A DNA stretch of 64,000 nucleotides from Agelas oroides (Eukaryota; Porifera; Demospongiae; Agelasida; Agelasidae): contig OX422200.1 of the NCBI GenBank assembly GCA_949130485.1, forward strand, positions 6,480,620 through 6,544,619, given 5' to 3'. Position numbers and translations under genes: made by a program. Below the pieces are notes generated by a model that made no database searches, was not told where the DNA came from, and saw nothing but the letters and a program-made list of their open reading frames with translations. Positions 55,119 to 64,000 of this stretch are shown here, piece by piece. Position 1 is the first letter of the stretch; each line of letters starts with the position of its first letter.

Positions 55119-56119
55119 GCAGTATATAATCAACACAGTTTATTCAATGCCAGCCAGCATATGAAATATATTTTTATGTACCAAGTAGACAATACAATTC
55201 TCAAAATTGATTATCTTTGTAAAACAATGCTACATGCATGCTGTGTATATCAATTTCTTCCAGCCTCAATCCAGTCCAGTGTCTCAACTCACTCCACACA
55301 CTGACAAATTACTTTGACTCATTCAGCTCTTGAGTTGAGCATGAACATAAATGTTAACCAGTTCATGCATGAAAATTAGGTTGCAGTGGCACTTTTGAGG
55401 TAATTAATGTTTACCTAGCATGCACTCCATCCAGATTCATACAGTTTCAGCTAGGCATAGGGTCATACCAAGCACCTCACACAGGTGAGTGTACATGCAG
55501 ATTCAATGTACTTTGATACCCATTCATCAGGTTAATAGTTGGGTAATTAACATTGCATCTTTGCACTTTGCCACTAGGAATACAATGGAATATACACTCA
55601 GGGTAAAAATCACAAAACCATGCCTCTATATAATGAACACAGAATTGTGTGGTTTGTAGGTTGCAGCCAGCAGGACTGTGCACTAGTGTCCATACACAAT
55701 TCCTTGGCCAGATCCTTCCATCCATGGTTCCACACACGTGTCTAGCAGATGAGACATAAGTGAGTGAGAGTGCATGCGAAATAACCTTTATCCTCAGAAT
55801 AATGTGTCCCCCCCCCCCCCCCCCCCCACACACACACAACTTTGTTGAGCTGTAATAGGCCATGGACACTCGCTCAAGCCAACATGACAACATCAAGGTG
55901 AACATACGTATAATACATCAACACAAATTGACCTCTAGGGAACAAGTAGAACAGTCTTCTCAAATCACGATGACAACATAATAAAGTTCAGAGTAGTCAG
56001 TAACCTTCAAGTACTAGTTATTAAAGCCTTAATGTACATGACAGTATAATTATTGTGCAGTATACGTAATAAACAGTACAAGTCAATTCTGGGATGCAGA
56101 CATGTGGCTAATAATCAAT
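55119..56119. other. Downstream spacer, paralogous to 40211-41346
   Basis: Includes a poly-C run at 55808-55828. No gene recognised. Confidence 0.6.
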
Positions 56120-57662
56120 CTAAGTGACAACCCCAATTACAACACAGATTACTGCAAAATTGTAGAAGATGTTTATGAAGGTCAACACAAGGGCTATGTT
56201 CCCCTTGGACTTGGCACTGGAGTACTGCAGCTGCCGCTTACAGTCTTCACTCTGAGAGAACGTATAAATACCCAGTGTAAACAGCAGCATACTCATGACC
56301 TTGTTGTTCAGTCACAAAAGTGTTAGGTAGAAGTTCATGCACTCCAACATACTTTCATGGAGCAGAACAAGCTATGTTTACGAACAAACAAACAAACAAA
56401 CAAACAAACACCAACCAGCCAACCAACCAAACAAAAACAAACAAGCAAACAACAAAGGAGAATGTGCCCAAAACAAGTGACAAGTCTGAGGAAATTTGCC
56501 CTCTGTTAGAAATGAAATCATAATACGAAGCATTGCCTGGGTGTCATTTCTAATAGAGGGCAAACTCTCTTCAGATTACTGATTGCATAGTATAATAGTT
56601 AGTAGTTAGAAATTCAATGTGCTATCTTTGTAATGGAAGCTCATCAAGTGAATGTACCTGACTAGACATTAGCCTATAGCTACACCTGAGTAACTGCAGA
56701 ATAATTTGTCTATCAGGTAGAATGCTCATAACTAAGTTGTTCAGTTGTTGTTGTATACATGTATATGTAAATTGTATGTGCTACTGAAGATGAGAAGGAT
56801 GATAAGTTTGTTGCAACAGTAGCTATGGGAAGTGAACATGCTGTCATCTCACTAAAAAGACTGTGAGAGGTACGTGTGTTAATTTACTTTCCCCACCTGG
56901 ATAGAGAGGAGAAGGGCTGGAAACCCAAATAAGATGGATGTGAAGTTGATGAGACCACAAACGGCCAAAGTTACGATTGAGAGGATGAGGAAGCTGTTTG
57001 GTGGTGGGTACTCGTTTGGGGTAGGGGCCCTCATGGGAGTGACTGGTGGCTGCACTGGAGCCTGGGAGAAGAATAAGTGTCTCCATCTTTATAATTGTCA
57101 AAGAGCAGGTTTATGAAGGATATCTGTAAATTTTCATACTATATAATATTATATCAGTGCCATAACAATGTAAGTTAGTATGCGTAAAGACTTGTAGCTA
57201 ACACTATACCAAACAGAGTACACAGTGGACGCAATACCTAGGCAATGATAATAACAGCTAGGTACTTTCATCTTTTTATCTTATTCAAACTTTCTCCATG
57301 TTTAGCTACATGTGAATTTCATATCTTATCTGAGAAGAGGTACCAGCTACAGCATGGAAAGTGGTCAGGCATTCATCATCAGAAGGTGTTGAATGCATGT
57401 GTGTTCACTGCCAGAGTTGTCAAATGCTACAAAGCAAGCAAAACAGTAGTTATGAACATACCAAATATGGCTGTGCAAAAGTGGCTGTGGGCTGCTCATG
57501 ATATAAAAGCTGTGGCTGTACCCCTGGGCCTGAATGGTAGAAAACCTGGGGGGCAGATGAACCTACGTCCTGTTGGGGAGTGGGATACAAGAGGGGTGGC
57601 TGCTGTATGCCTGGGAAACTAGCACCAGCGGAGAAGGGTTGTCCTTGATTATTCATCACTGA
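56120..57662 (-). CDS. CD225/dispanin membrane protein, gene B
   Basis: Exons 57462-57662 (ATG at 57656), 56897-57061, 56120-56251, all in phase. Sequence is close to gene A (tail QPPLLYPTPQQDVGSSAPQV; membrane segment EYPPPNSFLILS; exon 3 CKRQLQYSSAKSKGNIALV). Exon 3 ends in TAG at 56120 just after the second membrane helix (VICVVIGVVT), so B lacks the Cys/Tyr-rich end seen in A and C. Introns are short (400 and 645 bp). It sits downstream of, and opposite to, enzyme copy 2, as A does to copy 1. Confidence 0.72.
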
Positions 57663-57929
57663 CTGTGTGATGGTTTGAGGAAAATTGTTATTGTAATTTA
57701 CGACCAACAGAATGGAATGTTGTCACTGAAATTTCTTCATCATTAAGTTATTATAGTAAATGCTAGCTGATGGTATAAATTTTACTCCTTACCCCCTATA
57801 ATTTTTTGTCACTAACACTCCCCCTCTTGTGATCACTTAGAGTGCAAAACAAAAATAAAACAGCAAACAACAATCTGTATGGTAAAAAGGTGCTGTACCA
57901 AATTATTGTAGTGTACTCACAGCATATAA

Positions 57930-58065
57930 CCAGAAAGCAAGTTTCAAAAGAAATGACGGCGCACTGACATCTACCAGTCTTTCTTCACTGTCACAGATGA
58001 TGATGTCTGGATCGGCGTATTCAGAGTCTTGACTTGTCAACGTGGTTCTGGTATCTAGCTACCCA
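57930..58065 (-). CDS. Possible 5' exon of dispanin gene B
   Basis: Counterpart of 50461-50590: same GTGAGT donor and open frame. Further upstream (58510-58620, minus) lies an open segment starting MALLLRPKQTVLASISKL with a donor-like end, but the phases do not fit and gene A has an in-frame stop there. Confidence 0.3.
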
Positions 58066-58469
58066 GAGGACTACTGGTAAACATACCCTGCCTATATATG
58101 ACCGCTGCAGAGAAGGCCATTAATTCTCTGTTTGTGTAGCACTTAAGTTAACTATCCGAGCTAATGGTGGGTCCATTAGGTGGTTTACATGAAGTACTTC
58201 AAAATCACTTGCATTAGACAGCTCTGGAAAGGTTGGTGGAGAGACTATTGATACTGTAGCGAATTTTTCTTTTAGCCTCCCAGTGGTCATAGTAGCTAAC
58301 TGTTTAGAATCCCTGTATTAGACACCCTGGAATATATCTATAGCTATCATCGTAGTGAGTCCAAAGTAAATGTTACAATACATAATACTTCAGCTGGGAT
58401 GGTATGAGGTGAAAAAACTAACATATATAGCTAATTACATTACTATATAGCACAACTATTCAGTTGAGT

Positions 58470-58490
58470 GGGGGGGGGGGGGGGGGGGGA
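58470..58490. repeat. Poly-G run
   Basis: About 21 G residues; similar runs lie at 51000-51018 in copy A and a poly-C run at 60370-60395. Confidence 0.9.
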
Positions 58491-59154
58491 GAAATTGAAG
58501 CACAGTGCACATGAACGTATATTATACCTTCCACTTTAAATAACTTGTGGGACAGTGACAGTGGCAGTTTAGAGATGGAAGCCAAAACAGTCTGTTTGGG
58601 CCTCAGTAGCAGAGCCATAGAGTGCATAGGAAAGGTTGAGGTAGCAAATCTGGCCAGGCAGCAAGCACACAAAGTTGGTATCTCAATTTTATGCTCTTCA
58701 TAGGCACACAAAGTTGGCAGATCAATCAATAACAGTTGAGATTGCAGCTGGAATAAAAAGTGTCTGTCCACTTGGGCCAAGGATATAGTTATGGTGCAGT
58801 GGCAATGATGTGATGCAGTATATCAAGTGCTGGTTAAAGTCTCGAGTCATAGTAGATCAGGGTTTTTGCAGTAATATGAGGAACCAAAAGCTTCTTCATC
58901 ACAAACTTATATATGCTTACTGTTCAGCATTCCTGAGCTGCACAATGTGGTCATTCTAGCTAACCTGTGCACAGCTACTCTCTGACAAGATCACTGAGCT
59001 GATCTCACATACACAGTCATTTATACGTTCAGTAGGAGAACTGTGAACTGGTGAAGAGCCAAACAGTGTGGATGGACATAATTACAAAATGCATAGTTAC
59101 TGTATACTGCAAAGGAAATGGAAATAGACAAGTTAATTCCAAGTAGTAAAATTT

Positions 59155-59295
59155 TTCATTGCTGCAGACATTAGAACATATGACAGCTTTTACATGGGGC
59201 ATATAGCAGAGCTAAGTAGTCATTCAAAACAATCTAAGTGATGTTGTAATTAATTTGAGGAAGAACATCTCAACTGCAGACTTTTCAGCAGTCCT
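59155..59295 (+). pseudogene. Decayed fragment of the type II enzyme gene (3)
   Basis: Third copy of the internally deleted enzyme relic, followed by the same block as at 51757. Confidence 0.75.
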
Positions 59296-60110
59296 CTCAG
59301 CCATGTTCCCAGCTGCTGGCTCGTTTCCTCTTTCCACATGCAGGAGAAGAGGGGAAATGATCCTGAGTACGAGAGACTGGGTACAATGCTACAGTTCTCT
59401 GGGACTGAAGCAATATAGGCGTCTCTTGGATTTTCCATATCACCATATCTGACATGACAAGCTGTGGTTTATGTTGAGGGGTCGTTAGGAGCTCCACCTG
59501 CATGTGGTTGTTGCTCTCCATACCCCACCCTGGAGGTTGTACCCACACCTACCTTTTTTCTAGAGATTAGTGAAAGATGCTGAATAATGATACCGTCAAA
59601 TGAGCACCTACTGTCACATAACACCAAACTAAAACTTTCAATTATGAGTACAGAGCATCAATATATTCAACAATTGAGATTGAAACGACAATTATTTCAC
59701 TAAAAAAAGTATAAAATGATGACAACGTACTACAGTACACACTATGCTATACTAGCAACTGAAGGTTTGATAAGGCCACACACAAAGTGGCGAGGGGAGG
59801 TACAACGTACAGATACACACATAGGAATGTATGAGTCAAGTCTGGGATGCAAAATACAGCTCCAATGGTTAACGACCTGGTAGGATGGGAGAAGGTAATA
59901 TACAGTGATGTTTTCAAAATAAACAATGGTTGCCAGATATGACCAGTGGCCAAGTGATTCAAAGTTTTAGGTTTGAGTCCCACCATTGTAAGTGCTTCCT
60001 TTAACCCTCCATTACCAATTAACCACTCAATAGGACACTTTTAGCCTATGAATTTCATCAATGTATCATCACTCTGCCTTTTTGCTCTCAAAACTTCATA
60101 ATCATGCAGC
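59255..60110. repeat. Duplicated block, copy 3
   Basis: Extends further than copies 1 and 2, including TTTTAGGTTTGAGTCCCACC, also present at about 52475-52495. Confidence 0.85.
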
Positions 60111-60611
60111 CACCACCCTGTGGAGATTCGTGACACTAACCAAACTCACTCATTAACAAGCACGTATATAATAGCCAAGGTTCTCAGCCAGTGAATAGCT
60201 ATTCAGACCTCAAACTACCATCAGTGCCAGAAATGAAGACCATCTATGGTGAGAGGAGCATAAGCCAATTCATGCTAAGAAGAGAGAAAAGGCCCATGCA
60301 CCCATTGACAACCTGCAGCCTCGGTACAGCCAAGCACAAGAGTAGCCATGTGTTTGTCACACTGTAGATGAACCCCCCCCCCCCCCCCCCCCCCCATCCC
60401 ACTATTTCAGCTGGCACAGAACCTACATGCAATGATCACAGAGGCTAACTTCTGCACAGTGCACAAAACTGATGCCAAGTACATATATTGTGCACTAGTC
60501 ATTAGTGGTTAAAGGGTTTGAAGGAACACTAACTCTGCTATTAGTCTCAAAGAAGAGCTAATCAAGTCATGGCTGTGTTTTGGCTGAAACTGACTGAACT
60601 ATGCAACTTAC

Positions 60612-63099
60612 AGCGAGAGTAGTAGGAGTAGGAGTAGGATCTGCATCCCACACTGAGCCCAATTACAAGGCAGATGGTTACAGCAGTGTAGACGATGTTT
60701 ATAAGGGTCAACACAAGAGCTATGTTCCCCTTGGACTTGGCACTGGAGTACTGCAGCTGACGTTTACAGTTTTCACTCTGAGAGAGTTAATATAATTGTA
60801 TACATAATTATAGCTAGTTGAAATAGCAGCAGAAATACCGCTAATACTAGGGCATATGTGAATGCACAGAGGAGAGCCTCGTGGGAAGCGAGGTATTGAG
60901 CTATTTTGCATATGTAACAGTTATGCATGTCTACGTCGGCCAGTCTCTTTCGTTGCTGCCTCCAGGAATCACGCTCTGCTCAACGGTGTACTTGCACTCG
61001 TATCAACAGTGTCACTGCACTCGTAGATTAACCATGCATGCTACACCGTCTGAGCCAGCAATGAGAAGAGGCTGACTGATGTAGGCATGAATGAGGTTGT
61101 GGCTATATTATCGGCGTCAGTCAGCTTCTCGTCGTTGCTGCCTCCGGGAATCATTCTCTGCTCGATGGTGTCACTGCACTCGTACCCTGGTTAATCTCCT
61201 CCTCCTCTCTGCATCCAACTCCATTTCTACCTCATGATCACGCCTGCACGCCGCATTCCTACAAGTGCTGCTGTAGACTGCATTCCTGAGCATGTTACAA
61301 ACAAAACCGAGATTCTACCCCACGCTGCACGATTATTTGCCTCGCTTCCCTCTCGGCAATAAATAATATACAGAAATGATGCTTTGAAGAAGTAATTACA
61401 CATGAGTAAACTGGGATATAGAGAGGTGTACACGGTTATCTCAACATTAATTGCCAAGGAGACTGCAAGGTGCATGCATTAATTTTCCTACCTGGAGAGA
61501 GAAGAGAAGGGCTGGAATCCCAAATATGATGGACGTCAAGTTGAGGAAGCCACAAATGGCCAGAGTTATGATGGAGAGGATGAGGAAGCTGTTTGGTGGT
61601 GGGTACTGGCTGGGGATTGTGGCTCCCAGGGGAGCTGTGACCAGCGGTTGCACTGGAGCCTGCATGAGAGTGGGATGGAAGCTCTCACCTTTTTTATGCA
61701 ACTATGGTTCTGAGACCTTTTATGAAGTAGAGCTAAGTCAGAGGCTTGATGTTATTTACTGTGAACGACAGTAGGTGCTCATGAAATAAATTTTAAAACA
61801 ACCAAAAAATGGTTGTTAACTTAACTAAAAGTACCCATGCTAACACTTTTTAGTTTTAGTAGTTAAAACTACACTGTAAAAACATTTGGTTTACTTCAAC
61901 CATATTTCGGTCATCTTAGTTGCATTCCTGTTGTGAACGTGACGCGTTACAAACTTCAAGGGATGCTTCCAATTTGAATCAAAGCTTAAGCGTAGTTGAG
62001 ACGCTTCTTCCTTTTGTTAAATTATAGGTCTTCTTGCGGAAAGCCTAGTTACTTGGCTACACTTCTGGCATTTCTGCCATAACCATGCAACCAAGGAACT
62101 CCTCCAGGGGCAGATGTGTAAGGTCCAACCCTCACCAGAAATGTGATTTATAGGCCTTCTGCACGAATATCCTAATTTAACAAAATGGAGAAGCTTCTCA
62201 ATTACACTTTGATTCAAATTGGAAGCATCCCTTGAAGTTTGTAACGTGTCACGTCCACAACAGGCATGCAACTGAGATGACCAAAATATGGTTGAAGTAA
62301 CCCAAATGTTTTTACAGTGTAGTCCTAAATTAACTAACAATCTTAGTTTGCCAGCCTAATTAAACTGAAACTAGTCTGAACGGTATTGGTGGCATATATA
62401 CATATGATCCAATCACACGCAATTCTACATAGGAATTCATTTATTTATGCTAATGTAGTTTTGTGTAAGATAATGACTGAAGCCAACTCTCATGGCCTTC
62501 CTATAAGTCTCACGAACAGGTGTGTTGTCTTTATAATTCAGTGAGGTTTCATATAAATTTGAGGTAAAGCCAGTTGTATACTTATCTAGGAATGCTTAGT
62601 ACTGCTATTATGCACCTATCAATGTTATGTCCCACTATCCCCTGTATATGCTCTAGTGGGGCAAGGTGAGAATTTGACCACTTAAACACATTAGTTGTCC
62701 CAATATACGGGGCATACCCTATGATCAAATCTCACTGCAGAAGGTGGGAGATACTGGGAATTTGACACACATAGTGTAACTTTGCAGTATACGGATAACA
62801 TTACCATATTTGAGACATCCTCAATGGGGCATAACATTGATAGGTACATGTAGAGTTCAATGAGGTATGTACACAATTCCGGGCAAATCAGCTACCGTAG
62901 GATATCACGGCGGGCATACCGGTACGTGAGCACATTGCTAGCATTAGTGCTATGAATGTTAATCTGCCATTATGAGTCTTCGTCGATACTTAAAACCAGT
63001 GAAAAAGCTTCCAACAGTCGACCAAGACTATCCGAGGACGTTCAGTCTTCGTGAAATATTTACATGCGCTCATTTGCAATTTACGGTATATGGCCGGCC

Positions 63100-63136
<37 letters not shown>

Positions 63137-64000
63137 ACGCACGTGCGCAATGCAGTCACGCTAGTGTGGGGCTCGCTCAGGCTCGCCCCAATTAGTAGCC
63201 CATCCCAGTTGGCACTGAACGCAATAATGAAATACAATTGGCTTAAAAAAAAGAATGCTTGATACTGCCTTCATTGGTTACAGAGTCTGTACACAATTCT
63301 AGGAAAAACCAACTATACACTTACCTAGCTTGCTTATTGTGATTCTTAGGCAAGGTAACATCTAATTTTATGTAAGAAATTCAATTTCACTAATTTATGA
63401 TGAATCCAATTTAACATAAAGTTGCAAACATAATTATTTTTAAGTTTACATTACAACAATGATGGTAGCAACACCTTTATAACCGTGAAAATCGTCCTAA
63501 CACCAGTATCTGCAACATAAATGTGTACTCAGTCAATAGTATCTATGCCTCGTACCGGGTTCCTCCCAAGAACTAATAGGTCACTTCAATTGATTACATC
63601 TCCTAGGATTCCTCTAACTATGGCAAAAAGCAGAAGGTAGGTGGTATGTAGCCTCGTCCCCAGGCTCTCTGAGGAGAGAGCCTGGGGACGAGGCTAGGTG
63701 GTATGGGCCTAGGCTCTGCTACTGAAGAGACCCACTTCATTTCTATCCAATCTACATGTGTCAAACACTGATTCAAGTTCCCCACAGTCAAACAAATTAC
63801 AGTAGTTATGAACATACCATATAGGGCTGTGTGACCATGGCTGTGGGCTGTGGAGTGACCATGGCCATGGGCTGCCCAACCATGGCTGTGGGCTGCCCAA
63901 CCATAGCTGTGGGCTGCCCGACCATAGCTGTGGGCTGCCCGACCATAGCTGTGGGCTGCCCGACCATAGCTGTGGGCTGCCCAACCATGGCTGTGGGCTG
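60612..64000 (-). CDS. CD225/dispanin membrane protein, gene C (5'-incomplete)
   Basis: Exons 63818 to beyond 64000, 61492-61659 and 60612-60777, in phase 0. The first visible exon is a tandem of the heptad QPTAMVG (21 bp units) ending VTQPYM. Exon 2 has SQYPPPNSFLILS and the first hydrophobic segment; exon 3 has CKRQLQYSSAKSKGNIALV and a second membrane helix, then SYSYSYYSR before a GTAAGT donor in the same phase as in gene A. The last exon was not identified. Most diverged of the three copies, so the oldest split. Confidence 0.68.
61870..62320. mobile_element. MITE family 5, copy 2
   Basis: 451 bp, inverted ends ACACTGTAAAAACATTTGG, in an intron of dispanin gene C. Interior (TTACTTGGCTACACTTCTGG) matches the copy at 46135 closely. 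Confidence 0.9.
62321..63640. other. Intron of dispanin gene C, no gene recognised
   Basis: Contains (AAGC)n at 63100-63133 and GTGTGGGGCTCGCTCAGGCT at 63164. The latter is the inverted counterpart of sequences at 23721 and 30724, so a further dispersed family. Confidence 0.5.
63649..63699. mobile_element. MITE family 2, minimal hairpin
   Basis: TAGCCTCGTCCCCAGGCTCT pairs with AGAGCCTGGGGACGAGGCTA almost without a loop. Confidence 0.85.
63825..64000. repeat. 21 bp minisatellite inside a coding exon
   Basis: Unit GCCCAACCATGGCTGTGGGCT, running off the window; it encodes the heptad repeat of dispanin gene C on the minus strand. Confidence 0.85.

Overview
The window reads as nuclear DNA of a marine invertebrate animal, most likely a sponge. 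This is an inference: genes are split into many short exons by compact GT-AG introns, the proteins are animal families (NUP107, a TRF-type telomere protein, a RING-H2 ligase, CD225/dispanin proteins, a death effector domain), and introns and intergenic DNA are full of short inverted-repeat elements. All exon models below were built by eye, joining reading frames at splice sites and checking that phases agree.

Left part (2.1-25.0 kb). A NUP107 gene runs on the minus strand through at least 27 exons that recover about 761 codons colinear with vertebrate NUP107. Its last 150-180 codons lie beyond the last exon found at 2088 and probably off the left edge. A 6.4 kb intron near its 3' end holds an oppositely oriented, almost intronless gene with a death effector domain (3575-5172) and a 1.1 kb foldback element.

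Middle part (25.1-36.3 kb). NUP107 shares a 131 bp divergent promoter, with an E2F-like site, with a plus-strand gene of about 10 exons (25109-31978). This gene encodes a TRF1/TRF2-like protein: a helical TRFH-like N-terminus, an acidic linker and a C-terminal telobox Myb domain. It converges on a minus-strand gene for a small membrane RING-H2 protein of RNF24/RNF122 type (32732-36266).

Right part (38.2-64.0 kb). This is a recently duplicated cluster. Two nearly identical plus-strand genes (38167-40210 and 53550-55118) encode a type II membrane protein, perhaps a glycosyltransferase. Three related minus-strand CD225/dispanin genes alternate with them; the third leaves the window on the right. 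The second enzyme copy has lost its first coding exon at the duplication breakpoint, and three short decayed fragments of the same enzyme lie nearby. The first dispanin gene has a 7.4 kb enlarged intron containing a small three-exon gene of unknown function.

Repeats make up a large share of the window: at least eight families of inverted-repeat (MITE-like) elements, tRNA-derived SINEs, a 30 bp minisatellite of about 32 copies, other minisatellites and many microsatellites. Several very long apparent open frames, including two overlapping ones of about 350 codons, are minisatellite artefacts and are not annotated as genes.
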